The translations under genes and the position numbers were made by a program. Shown here piece by piece: positions 10,901 to 18,976 of a stretch of DNA of 64,000 nucleotides; the stretch's first letter is position 1; the number at the start of each line of letters is the position of its first letter. The notes below the pieces were generated by a model, which made no database searches, was not told the DNA's origin, and worked only from the letters and a program-made list of their open reading frames with translations. Where the stretch lies: contig CAYVBJ010000007.1 in NCBI GenBank assembly GCA_964449075.1, positions 1-64,000 on the forward strand, given 5' to 3'. This DNA comes from CAYVBJ01 sp964449075. Its GTDB lineage: Bacteria; Bacteroidota; Rhodothermia; Balneolales; Balneolaceae.

Positions 10901-13223
10901 GAAACCCTTTTTACTGCCGCATTTGGGTGAACCCTCTTTTGAAGAATGGGATGATTTTGTTCACGGTGATCAAACATTCTTTACCCAGGAACTGAAAGGG
11001 GAAGCTATTGATAGCCACTATAATTTCATGACGTCCCTTCCTCAGCTGAAACCTGTATACCAGGATCTTGTTGATGCGGGACTATCACTGCCTGATTATC
11101 AAATCAACCATCTCTGTAAGTTTTCACACGGTTTTCTACTCTTCATCACTTATGAAGAGGTACCCGGATCACACGATATTTTCAAACGATTCACCTCGGT
11201 TTTTGAACAAACCTACACCCGCTTTCTTGATCTGAAAAGAGCAGAAAAACAGACGCGGGAAGCTCAAATTGAAAACGCACTGGAGAAAGTACGCTCTCGG
11301 TCACTGGCCATGCAGCACCCCAATGAACTGGTTGAGGTGGCTCAGCTTCTTCGTGAGGAAATGGGAGCCCTGGGTGTGGAGGAACTGGAAACAAGCTCTA
11401 TCTATATACACGACGATGCCAGCGGGTTGACGCAATGCTGGTTCACTATTAAAGATGCAGATGATCCGGGCAAATCAGTGACCGATCAAATGATAATCAA
11501 TCTGCAGAATACCTGGGTGGGCCGGCAGATGAATGAATTCTATGACTCCGGTCAGGACAGCACGTCGATCCTGATGAAAGGTGAACACCGGATCGAGTGG
11601 ATTCGATACTGTGAGGAGAAATCTGACCTGTTTGGGAAAAGTGAGTTCTATGGTGAAACCATACCGGAACGAACCTATCATCTCTATAAATTTTCAAACG
11701 GATTTTTGGGTGCAGCCTCTCCCGGCACTATCTCGGAGGAGAGCTGGGACCTGATGAAGCGTGCATCCGGCGCGTTTTCATTTGCCTATACCCGTTTCAG
11801 TGATCTGCAAAAAGCTGAGGAAAGTGCCCGAAGAGCCCGGCAACAGGCATCGCTTGACAGAGTTAGAGCCGACATTTCCGGAATGCGATCAGCGGAAGAT
11901 CTGAACAGGGTCACCCCGCTGATCTGGAGCGAACTGACCACGCTGGGCATCCCCTTTATCCGTTGTGGCATATTTATTATTCAGGAAGAGGACAAACAAA
12001 TCGAGGTCTATCTCTCCAAACCCGACGGCACTTCCCTCACGGTGATGCATCTCCCCTTCGGTTCCAACGACCTGGTCAGTCAAACTGTTGATGCCTGGCA
12101 ACAGGGCAGCGTCTACATACAGCACTGGACTCGGGAAGAGTTTCTGGAGTGGGGCCGATCCATGATAGAGCAGGGACAGGTTTCGGACCTGGAATCGTAC
12201 CAAGGCGCCGAAACAGCACCTGAATCCCTGCACCTGCAGTTTTTACCCTTTAACCAGGGTATGTTGTATGTAGGATCAGTAAATCCACTTGATGATGAAG
12301 AAATCAGCCTGTCGGAATCCCTGGCTAAAGCCTTTTCCATCGCCTATGCCCGGTACGAAGATTTTGTAAAACTGGAAAGAGCCAAGGCAGGCATTGAAGA
12401 TGCTTTAGCCGAACTCAAAGCTACCCAGTCGCAACTGGTCCAACAAGAAAAACTCGCTTCCCTTGGTCAGCTCACCGCCGGTATTGCCCACGAGATCAAG
12501 AATCCGCTAAACTTTGTGAATAATTTTTCGGAGCTGAGTGTGGAATTGATCGAGGAAGCCCGGGAAGAAGTGAAAGAAAAGCTGTCAGCTGACAGCCAGC
12601 AGCTGACAGCTATTTTAGACGACATTGAAACCAACCTCAAAACCATCCACAAACACGGATCACGAGCCGATGGCATCGTTAAATCAATGCTTCAGCACTC
12701 GCGTGGCGGAGATGGTAAAATGGAGTCAACGCCATTGAACCCGCTCATCAAAGAGTATGTGAACCTGGCGTTTCATGGAATGCGGGCGGGAAAAGATCCA
12801 ATTAATGTAGACATAGATTTACAACTGGATGAGAATACCGGCGAGATCCCGCTGATTGCCGAAGACTTTTCGCGGGTGATTTTGAATTTGTGCAACAACG
12901 CATTTGATGCGATGAGGGAGAAAGGAATTAAAAATTCAGAATTAAAAATTAAAAATTATTCTCCAAAGTTAACGGTTCGTACCAAAGCAGCGAATGGCAA
13001 CATGGTTGTGGAAATCCAGGACAATGGTCCTGGCATTCCCAAGGAAATGAAAGACAAAATTCTACAGCCGTTTTTTACGACGAAAAAAGGTACCGCCGGA
13101 ACGGGGCTCGGGTTAAGTATCACAAATGATATCATAAAAGCACATGGGGGTGGAATAGAGATTAAGAGTTTCCCCGGTGAAGGATCCATTTTTACCATTC
13201 AATTGCCAAAGCAAAGCCTATGA
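7968..13223 (+). CDS. Histidine kinase HK4: SnoaL-like domain plus seven tandem sensor modules
   Basis: This is a 1751-aa cytoplasmic kinase. Residues 1-130 resemble the SnoaL/NTF2-like (DUF4440-type) fold. A coiled coil follows, then seven copies of a roughly 185-residue module starting near residues 176, 359, 546, 729, 916, 1103 and 1294. Each begins ALEKVRSRTMAMQ, has a central conserved HxxxFxxGYLxFIT-like stretch, and ends with FExxYTRFLDLxKAE. I know this module from Bacteroidota kinases but cannot name its family; it looks GAF-like with coiled-coil connectors. The C-terminus has DHp (His1508) and HATPase_c. A 32-bp AGC-type repeat (12580-12611) lies in the DHp hairpin and an AT-rich insert (12926-12960) in the ATPase domain. 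It overlaps HK5 by 4 nt. It is very long for a kinase, and the seven modules differ in sequence, suggesting several inputs. Confidence 0.92.
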   Translation: MKLTKEQEAEIWQVYDIWLTAYLNADVKTYNAYFDDDYHFIGSTINEEFLNRNDATTFFKQTGEQFAGIMDLRNEIKILEIFDTSIFITHFCDVWFINDKDRTYYGRFRLSSVMQKKNEDWRFIYQHFSMPDSKSDEGETIGFEKINAENVELKEAIKRRTIELETKNRELEIESALERVRSASMAMQSSEELASVARTVFEQLRVLGVDVYRSWIDIFRVNEGYVLTWSTDFKGNFQPNPATFPLDFDETMSDFYRDYKSSSKFIELEAHGDEVMEWFDYLYSVSSDPIFKMSHVPSDLYQIWAKHKYGTVATTKLSPISNDEKDILNRFANVFEQAYTRFLDLQKAEAQAREAQIEMALEKVRSRTMAMQSSDELTEAASEMFSQIEGLGLNPWSCGFNIFNDDKTVISQWVSTGDGRPIEPFDTPATEGIFKRIVEQSENDEPLYIEKMEGKKLEDTYKYMASLPTLDKIFEELDAAGIELPKKQVDHAAYFKQGYLMFITYDETPEFHSIFKRFAKVFEQTYTRFLDLQKTEAQAREAQIQLALERIRARTMAMQSSDELAEVSYLLNKQVVDLGIPTRGCAFNIYNEHDSTEWFSNLEGTIPTYKTPRENIFLKYYDAGQRGETLWIEEFGGDRIKEHYQYLATLALSGKEGETIESGVAQIPEYQIDHAAYFKYGYLLFITLEPAPEAHEVFKRFAKEFEQTYTRFLDLKKAEAQAREAQIETALEKVRSRTMAMQKGEELQEVAVLLYKELITLGVTNFVTCGYVEVNEDIKKQHTWVTAPGGDTMGLFHLPLTGDDTFDARYAAWKKQQTVFHQSVAGQVRSDHLEYAITTFNSKEAEEMVRSQFPDPTVFYCFNFSHGYLHLVGGSLLEKEEENLLARFTKVFEQTYTRFLDLQKAEEQAREAKIEMSLEKIRSRTMGMQSSDELPEVANMMFLEVQELGIPAWSCGYCILTDDRRASTCIMSSEGTVQKPFLLPHLGEPSFEEWDDFVHGDQTFFTQELKGEAIDSHYNFMTSLPQLKPVYQDLVDAGLSLPDYQINHLCKFSHGFLLFITYEEVPGSHDIFKRFTSVFEQTYTRFLDLKRAEKQTREAQIENALEKVRSRSLAMQHPNELVEVAQLLREEMGALGVEELETSSIYIHDDASGLTQCWFTIKDADDPGKSVTDQMIINLQNTWVGRQMNEFYDSGQDSTSILMKGEHRIEWIRYCEEKSDLFGKSEFYGETIPERTYHLYKFSNGFLGAASPGTISEESWDLMKRASGAFSFAYTRFSDLQKAEESARRARQQASLDRVRADISGMRSAEDLNRVTPLIWSELTTLGIPFIRCGIFIIQEEDKQIEVYLSKPDGTSLTVMHLPFGSNDLVSQTVDAWQQGSVYIQHWTREEFLEWGRSMIEQGQVSDLESYQGAETAPESLHLQFLPFNQGMLYVGSVNPLDDEEISLSESLAKAFSIAYARYEDFVKLERAKAGIEDALAELKATQSQLVQQEKLASLGQLTAGIAHEIKNPLNFVNNFSELSVELIEEAREEVKEKLSADSQQLTAILDDIETNLKTIHKHGSRADGIVKSMLQHSRGGDGKMESTPLNPLIKEYVNLAFHGMRAGKDPINVDIDLQLDENTGEIPLIAEDFSRVILNLCNNAFDAMREKGIKNSELKIKNYSPKLTVRTKAANGNMVVEIQDNGPGIPKEMKDKILQPFFTTKKGTAGTGLGLSITNDIIKAHGGGIEIKSFPGEGSIFTIQLPKQSL
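12580..12611 (+). repeat. 32-bp AGC-type repeat inside HK4 DHp hairpin
   Basis: This is a run of AGCTGTCAGCTGACAGC phrases containing overlapping small palindromes (CAGCTG). It is in frame and at the same place as in HK1 and HK3. Confidence 0.8.
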
Positions 13224-15463
13224 AATTATTCAAAATTTTAACCACCCTGTTTTTCATACTGTTCATTCCGTTGACTGTATTAGGTCAAAAAAACCCATAT
13301 TGGCAGGAGCCCACAGCTGCAGAAGCCGATAGTTTAAAGATGGTGCTTCAATCCACTGAAAATGATTCAGTAAAGATGTACATGAACAGGCAACTTGGTA
13401 CGTATTACCAGGAAATACACCGTTTTACTGCACTTGCGTATTTTGAAACACAGTTGAAACTGGCCAAAAAATTGAAGCAAAAAATCTGGGAAGCTGATGC
13501 CTTAAGCGGTATTGGATATGTTTCAAGTTTGATACAAAATTATCCCGGATCATTAGATAACCTTTTGGCTGCCCGCGATATTGCGTCTGACCCACAAGCC
13601 AGCAAGGGTCTGTGGAATGTTTATCTGTTCAGTGAAGACGGCGATGCCAACCGGGCGCGATTGACTGTCCTGACAGCTATCATTAATCATCTTGGGGTAC
13701 TCAATTATTTCGTTGGCAATTATGAAAAAGCATTGGAGTATTACGAAGAAGTAGCTGTTGTCAATGAGGTTTTAAATGACAAAGTCATGACTTCATTCAT
13801 TCACCTAAATAAAGGAGAATCCTTATCTGGCCTGGGTAAATATGATTTGGCAAAAACCGAACTCCTGGCGTCGCTTAAATCTTTCGAGTCCTCCGGTTAT
13901 AAAAAATATACAGGGCTTCTTTACTGGGACATTGGAAAAATCTATGAAGCTGAGGGGAATTACAGTGAAGCAAAAAAGTATTACGATTTGAGTGTGACAA
14001 CCAACATCGAACTGGATAGTCCTGACTTTCTTGGGGAGGGATATCTGGCACTGGCCAATTTATATAAAAACACAGGATATCCTGATTCAAGTTTCGTTTT
14101 CGCCCACAAGGCTCTGACTACATATCGTACCATGAACGATTCACTTGGCTTAATCAAGGCGCATTCTGAACTCGCATCTGTATTTGATGCCCGGGCTCAA
14201 ATTGATAGCGCATATTACCACATGAAAGAACATATAAGCTTGAGTTCGGCCATGAACAGGGAAGAAAGAGTAAAAGAATTTCAGGTTTTAGGGCTCAACG
14301 AACAGTTAAGACTAAATGACCTGGAAACGGAAAAGGTATTGCTTCAAAGCCAAATGCGAACCTATGGGCTGGCCGCCGGAATCGGGGCATTGTTTTTGAT
14401 AAGTATAATTACCTACAGAAACAATATCCGGCAAAAAAAGGATAAGGCTTTAATTGAAACGTCCTATGCAAACCTCAAAGCCACCCAGCAACAGCTTATT
14501 CAACAGGAAAAACTTGCCTCTCTGGGTCAGCTCACCGCCGGCATCGCACATGAGATCAAGAATCCGCTAAACTTTGTGAATAACTTTTCGGAGCTGAGTG
14601 TGGAGCTTATTGAGGAAGCCCGGGAAGAACTGCGACGGGTGACCAGGGACGGCGGACCGGTGAGTGAGAAGGAAAAAAATCCCCTCTTGAGAGGGGACGG
14701 CATTGCCGAAGGCGGTGCCAGGGGTGTGTCTGATGAGGCAGAGAATGAAGACTTATCCCAATATTCTGAGGCAGATTCGGATTCCGCTAACACACCCCTT
14801 AATCCCTCCGCCAGCTGGCGGGGGGAATTCAGAAAAAGCGATCCCTCCCTCCTCCTCGAAATCCTCAACGACATCGAAACCAACCTCAAAACCATCCACA
14901 AACACGGTTCACGCGCCGACGGCATCGTTAAATCGATGCTTGAACACAGCCGGGGTGGTTCGGGAAAGATGGAACCCACGCATTTAAATGAACTGGTCAA
15001 GGAATTTGTGAACCTCTCTTTCCACGGGATGCGTGCCGGAAAAGATCCAATTAATGTAGACATAGATTTACAACTGGATGAGAATACCGGCGAGATCCCG
15101 CTGGTTGCCGAGGATTTCTCGCGGGTGATTTTGAATTTGTGCAACAACGCATTTGATGCCATGCGGGAGAAAGGAATTAAAAATTCAGAATTAAAAATTA
15201 AAAATTATTCTCCAAAGTTAACGGTTCGTACCAAAGCAGAGAATGGCAACGTGGTTGTGGAAATCCAGGACAACGGCCCTGGCATTCCCGAGGAAATGAA
15301 AGACAAAATTCTACAGCCGTTTTTTACGACGAAGAAAGGGACGCAGGGCACCGGGCTTGGTTTGAGCATTACCAATGATATCATCAAGGCACACGGTGGT
15401 TCTTTAAATGTTATTTCACCCTCTGAGAAAGGCACAATTTTCACAATATCATTACCTATATGA
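13220..15463 (+). CDS. Histidine kinase HK5 with TPR sensor region
   Basis: This is a 747-aa membrane sensor kinase. A signal peptide (about residues 1-22, ending VLGQ) is followed by a region rich in tetratricopeptide repeats (about 55-370; for example YEKALEYYEEV and YSEAKKYYD helices). A membrane helix lies near 383-401, then a short coiled coil, DHp (His444) and HATPase_c with DNGPGIP and GTGLGLS. The TPR part is predicted to be periplasmic and to bind a protein or peptide partner; the ligand is unknown. The DHp hairpin holds a long palindromic insert (14681-14825, about 50 extra residues) and the ATPase domain an AT-rich insert (15175-15209). The start overlaps HK4 and the stop overlaps the first FIST gene, each by 4 nt, so it sits in the middle of a coupled operon. 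Confidence 0.93.
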   Translation: MKLFKILTTLFFILFIPLTVLGQKNPYWQEPTAAEADSLKMVLQSTENDSVKMYMNRQLGTYYQEIHRFTALAYFETQLKLAKKLKQKIWEADALSGIGYVSSLIQNYPGSLDNLLAARDIASDPQASKGLWNVYLFSEDGDANRARLTVLTAIINHLGVLNYFVGNYEKALEYYEEVAVVNEVLNDKVMTSFIHLNKGESLSGLGKYDLAKTELLASLKSFESSGYKKYTGLLYWDIGKIYEAEGNYSEAKKYYDLSVTTNIELDSPDFLGEGYLALANLYKNTGYPDSSFVFAHKALTTYRTMNDSLGLIKAHSELASVFDARAQIDSAYYHMKEHISLSSAMNREERVKEFQVLGLNEQLRLNDLETEKVLLQSQMRTYGLAAGIGALFLISIITYRNNIRQKKDKALIETSYANLKATQQQLIQQEKLASLGQLTAGIAHEIKNPLNFVNNFSELSVELIEEAREELRRVTRDGGPVSEKEKNPLLRGDGIAEGGARGVSDEAENEDLSQYSEADSDSANTPLNPSASWRGEFRKSDPSLLLEILNDIETNLKTIHKHGSRADGIVKSMLEHSRGGSGKMEPTHLNELVKEFVNLSFHGMRAGKDPINVDIDLQLDENTGEIPLVAEDFSRVILNLCNNAFDAMREKGIKNSELKIKNYSPKLTVRTKAENGNVVVEIQDNGPGIPEEMKDKILQPFFTTKKGTQGTGLGLSITNDIIKAHGGSLNVISPSEKGTIFTISLPI
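14681..14825 (+). repeat. Palindromic coding insert in HK5 DHp hairpin
   Basis: Hairpin CCCCTCTTGAGAGGGG (14681-14696), a GGCATTGCC...GGTGCC stem, a GGGGTGTGTCTGA phrase, and at the far end ACACACCCC plus an imperfect copy (14804-14825) of the 22-bp CGCCAGCTGGCG palindrome. It is in frame. Confidence 0.85.
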
Positions 15464-16608
15464 ACGCAAAAACAATAACAGGAAACAATCACGAAGATAT
15501 TCGATCATCCCTTGAAGAGGCCTTAGCCGACGGGTTTCAGCCTACCGTTGGAGTGTTATTTGTGCCTTCGCACTTCGATTTCGAGGGCATTGTGAAGGTG
15601 CTTGATGAACACAGTATCGCCATATTCGGAGCCAATACGCCCGATAAGTTTACGGATCAGGGCATGGAAAATGATGCGGCTACCATACTGTTAATGGATC
15701 TCGATCCGGCCTGTTTCCGGATTGTAATGAAATCGATTCCGTCAGGTGATTACGAGTCCGGAAAGAACATCGCGCAGGACATTGCCCGATTTGGACGTGA
15801 AACTTTTGACCGGCCCGCCTTTATCATTTCCGTTTCCCAGATGGATGTGCCGGGAGAGGCTATCGCGGAAGGATTTTTGTCAGGCGCCTGTGAGAACGCT
15901 TCCGTCATGGGCGGATTCTCAGGCGGTAAGCCCTACTGGGCAGACCATGTCGTTTTTAACAACCATGAACAGGTCAAACAAGGCATCATTTGCCTCATTC
16001 TGGATCAGGACCGCGTAGAGGTGACCGGACTTGCTGTATCCGGATGGAAACCTGCAGGCACGCCGAAGACCGTTACACACAGCGAAGGCAACTGGGTGTA
16101 TACCATCGACAATAAACCGGCACTGGATGTACTCTTAAGGTTTACCGGCGCAAAGGTCGATCCGGATGACAATGATGATCTCCTCAGGCAAATCGGAACT
16201 CCTCATCCCCTGCAGGTGACTCCGCAGGAAGGCAGCCCGGTCATGAAACCGCCTTTGTTTTTTAATCGTGAAACGGGAGCAATTTTGTGTGGCGGCCATA
16301 TTCCGGAGGGTGCAAATATTCGTTTTTCGCTGCCCCCGGACTTCGATATTGTGGAAACAGTGATTGAAAGCGCCACGGATGTGAAAGAGCAGGCAATGCC
16401 AGAGGCTGACGCACTGATGATCTTTTCCTGCATCGGCCGGCAGATGACCCTGGGGCCGCTGATCGATGATGAGATCAATGGGCTGAATGAAGTGTGGAAT
16501 ATACCCATGACGGGCTATTTCAGCCTGGGCGAATTTGGTGCTGTAAAAGGAGGCAATGCCACCTTCCACGGCACCACCTGCAGCTGGGTGGCGTTAAAGG
16601 AAAAGTAA
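15460..16608 (+). CDS. FIST-domain signal transduction protein (first copy)
   Basis: This is a 382-aa protein made of FIST_N (about residues 25-215; begins after DGFQPTVGVLF and includes IFGANTPDKFTD) and FIST_C (about 220-370; includes MIFSCIGRQMTLG and GYFSLGEFG). FIST domains are predicted small-ligand sensor domains found with kinases, cyclases and chemoreceptors. Here the protein stands alone, without a fused output domain, signal peptide or membrane segment, so it may act as a separate cytoplasmic sensor for a neighbouring kinase. The ATG overlaps the HK5 stop (ATGA), and the second FIST gene follows after 23 bp. Family assignment is confident; the ligand and partner are unknown. Confidence 0.9.
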   Translation: MNAKTITGNNHEDIRSSLEEALADGFQPTVGVLFVPSHFDFEGIVKVLDEHSIAIFGANTPDKFTDQGMENDAATILLMDLDPACFRIVMKSIPSGDYESGKNIAQDIARFGRETFDRPAFIISVSQMDVPGEAIAEGFLSGACENASVMGGFSGGKPYWADHVVFNNHEQVKQGIICLILDQDRVEVTGLAVSGWKPAGTPKTVTHSEGNWVYTIDNKPALDVLLRFTGAKVDPDDNDDLLRQIGTPHPLQVTPQEGSPVMKPPLFFNRETGAILCGGHIPEGANIRFSLPPDFDIVETVIESATDVKEQAMPEADALMIFSCIGRQMTLGPLIDDEINGLNEVWNIPMTGYFSLGEFGAVKGGNATFHGTTCSWVALKEK

Positions 16609-16631
16609 TTTTACTAACCAAAATTGAAAAA

Positions 16632-17816
16632 ATGATAGCAAAATCCATCAAAGGCAAATCAGCCGAGGAAATTAAAACGGCACTCGCTGAAAGTATGGCC
16701 GGCGGTTATCAACCAACGTTAGCCATTGTATTTCTTTCTGTTAAACAGGACAGAGAAGCAATTTCCGGATTACTTGATGAAAACGGCATTCAGATATTTG
16801 GTGCTACTACCGCAGGCGAATTTATTGATGGCGAAATTGAAGAGGGCAGTATTGTTGTGCTATTGCTTGATATGAATCCGGCTTATTTTAGATTGGAGTT
16901 TCTCGAAACGAGCCAGGAAACTGCTGCTGAAGAAGGAATTAAATTGGGAGTTACAGGAAAAGAAATCTACGATAAACCTGCATTTATAATTGCCAACAGC
17001 GGTGTGTCCTTAGATGGAGAACCCTTTGTCGAAGGCATCTTACAAGGTTTTGGAAAGCCTTCCTCACCGGCAGATGGGGAAGTAGACATTTTTGGTGGTA
17101 AGGCAGCAGATGATTTGGCACTTGAATCAACATTTGTATTTACCAATGGAAAAAGCAGTAACAACGCACTTTTAGCACTCATTATTGATGAAGATAAAAT
17201 AGATGTGAGGGGTATCGCAACTTGTGGCTGGCAAGCTATTGGCACCACTAAAACGGTCACTAAAAGCGACGGTAACATTGTATATACCCTTGACGATAAG
17301 CCTGCGCTGGATATGTTACTGAATTACCTCGGCGTTGAGTTAAAACCGGACGGAGATGAGGAGATCGTGACATTTCTAAGTTCCTGGTATTATCCATTGC
17401 AGGTGGAACGTGAAAATGTGGATCCTGTAATACGTACAGCCATGTTTGCCAATCGTGAAAACCGTTCACTGATTTGCTCCGGAAAGGTACCCGAAGGAGC
17501 AAAGATCAAGTTTGCAATGCCACCGGATTTTGATTCCATTGATACAGTGGTTGCCGAATGTAAGGTCCTTAAGGAAGATGCACAGCAGGAAGCCGATGCC
17601 CTGATCATGTTTTCATGCGTGAGCAGATATTTATCATTCGGGATGGTAATAACAGAGGAGATTGAACAAGTGCAAAATATTTGGGACGCGCCCATGGCAG
17701 GTTTCTTTTCCTATGGTGAATATGGAAAATCTTTGTCAGCCGGTATGGCAGGAAAAATCGGTAAAAATGATTATCACAATAATACTTGCTGTGTTGTGGC
17801 ATTAAAAGAAAAATAA
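16632..17816 (+). CDS. FIST-domain signal transduction protein (second copy)
   Basis: This is a 394-aa paralogue of the preceding gene with the same FIST_N/FIST_C order (GYQPTLAIVFL near the start, IFGATTAGEF, then MFSCVSRYLSFG and GFFSYGEYG near the end). The frame is open back to 16494, but those codons overlap the end of the first FIST gene in another frame. The ATG at 16632, 23 bp after that gene's stop, is the better start. The stop is directly followed by the HK6 ATG (TAAATG), so expression is surely linked to HK6, which has no input domain of its own. Sequence divergence between the two FIST proteins suggests different ligands or different kinase partners; that is inference. Confidence 0.9.
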   Translation: MIAKSIKGKSAEEIKTALAESMAGGYQPTLAIVFLSVKQDREAISGLLDENGIQIFGATTAGEFIDGEIEEGSIVVLLLDMNPAYFRLEFLETSQETAAEEGIKLGVTGKEIYDKPAFIIANSGVSLDGEPFVEGILQGFGKPSSPADGEVDIFGGKAADDLALESTFVFTNGKSSNNALLALIIDEDKIDVRGIATCGWQAIGTTKTVTKSDGNIVYTLDDKPALDMLLNYLGVELKPDGDEEIVTFLSSWYYPLQVERENVDPVIRTAMFANRENRSLICSGKVPEGAKIKFAMPPDFDSIDTVVAECKVLKEDAQQEADALIMFSCVSRYLSFGMVITEEIEQVQNIWDAPMAGFFSYGEYGKSLSAGMAGKIGKNDYHNNTCCVVALKEK

Positions 17817-18962
17817 ATGAACCCAGACCTCCAACATATCCTCGATATCCTTCAGCAGATTGAAAACATATCTGAAGAACAAAAAGCCGCTATAACCAAA
17901 TCGCTGAAGGATATTGATAAAGAGTTGTTGATCACTGCATTCAAACTCGACCGAACTGAAAAGGTAAAACGCACAACCGCCATTCTTCTTGAAGAAACAA
18001 TTGAGGAGTTGGAGCTGAAACGCAAAGCGGTTGAAGAGAGTAATCAGGCACTGCAAAAATCGCTGGCTGACTTAGAAGCTGCCCAGGACCAACTCGTGCA
18101 GCAGGAGAAACTCGCCTCCCTGGGTCAGCTTACCGCCGGCATCGCCCATGAAATTAAAAATCCGCTGAATTTCGTGAATAACTTTTCGGAGTTGAGTGTG
18201 GAGTTGATAGAGGAGGCGCGGGAGGAACTGCGACGGGAGACCAGGGAAGGCGGACCGGTGAGTGAGAAGGAAAAAAATCCCCTCTCGAGAGGGGACGGCA
18301 TTGCCGAAGGCGATGCCAGGGGTGTGTCCCGTGAGGCAATGAACCCCTCCCTCCTCCTCGACATCCTTAACGACATTGAAACCAACCTCAAAACCATCCA
18401 CAAACACGGATCACGAGCCGATGGCATCGTTAAATCAATGCTTCAGCACTCGCGTGGCGGAGATGGTAAAATGGAGTCAACGCCATTGAACCCACTCATC
18501 AAAGAGTATGTGAACCTGGCCTTTCACGGAATGCGTGCGGGGAAAGAGCCGATTAATGTGGATATTGATCTGCAGCTGGATGATTCCATCGGCGAGATCC
18601 CACTGGTTGCCGAAGATTTCTCGCGGGTGATTTTGAATTTGTGTAATAACGCCTTCGATGCGATGCAAGAGAAAGGAATTAAAAATTCAGAATTAAAAAT
18701 TAAAAATTATTCTCCCAAACTAACGGTTCGTACCAAGGCAGAGAACGGCAACGTGATAGTAGAAATCCAGGATAACGGGCCCGGCATACCTGACGAGATG
18801 AAAGACAAGATCCTGCAACCGTTTTTTACGACGAAGAAAGGGACGCAGGGCACCGGACTGGGTCTGAGTATTACCAACGATATTGTGAAGGCACACGGCG
18901 GGGATTTGAAAATTGATTCGCAACCTGGTCGAACCGTTTTTAAAATCAAACTAAACGGGTAA
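17817..18962 (+). CDS. Histidine kinase HK6, short, no input domain
   Basis: This is a 381-aa soluble kinase. About 80 N-terminal residues are charged and helical without a recognised sensor fold, followed by a coiled coil, DHp (His111) and HATPase_c with NLCNNAFDAM, DNGPGIP and GTGLGLS. The DHp hairpin carries a palindromic insert with a perfect 16-bp palindrome (18279-18294), lacking the second hairpin seen in HK2 and HK5. The AT-rich insert is at 18677-18711. It starts immediately after the second FIST gene, so the FIST proteins are candidate input subunits (inference). It is the last gene of the kinase operon and faces the minus-strand DsrE-like gene 14 bp away. Confidence 0.92.
   Translation: MNPDLQHILDILQQIENISEEQKAAITKSLKDIDKELLITAFKLDRTEKVKRTTAILLEETIEELELKRKAVEESNQALQKSLADLEAAQDQLVQQEKLASLGQLTAGIAHEIKNPLNFVNNFSELSVELIEEAREELRRETREGGPVSEKEKNPLSRGDGIAEGDARGVSREAMNPSLLLDILNDIETNLKTIHKHGSRADGIVKSMLQHSRGGDGKMESTPLNPLIKEYVNLAFHGMRAGKEPINVDIDLQLDDSIGEIPLVAEDFSRVILNLCNNAFDAMQEKGIKNSELKIKNYSPKLTVRTKAENGNVIVEIQDNGPGIPDEMKDKILQPFFTTKKGTQGTGLGLSITNDIVKAHGGDLKIDSQPGRTVFKIKLNG
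18279..18333 (+). repeat. Palindromic coding insert in HK6 DHp hairpin (left half only)
   Basis: Perfect palindrome CCCCTCTCGAGAGGGG (18279-18294) with the following GGCATTGCC...GATGCC stem and GGGGTGTGTC phrase. The closing CGCCAGCTGGCG hairpin is absent, so this is a shorter version. Confidence 0.83.
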
Positions 18963-18976
18963 GAATATGTTAATTT

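Noticed and set aside
16494..16631. Longer start for the second FIST protein
   Set aside because: The added 46 residues are an out-of-frame reading of the end of the first FIST gene, with no FIST-like sequence; ATG 16632 gives a normal family length.
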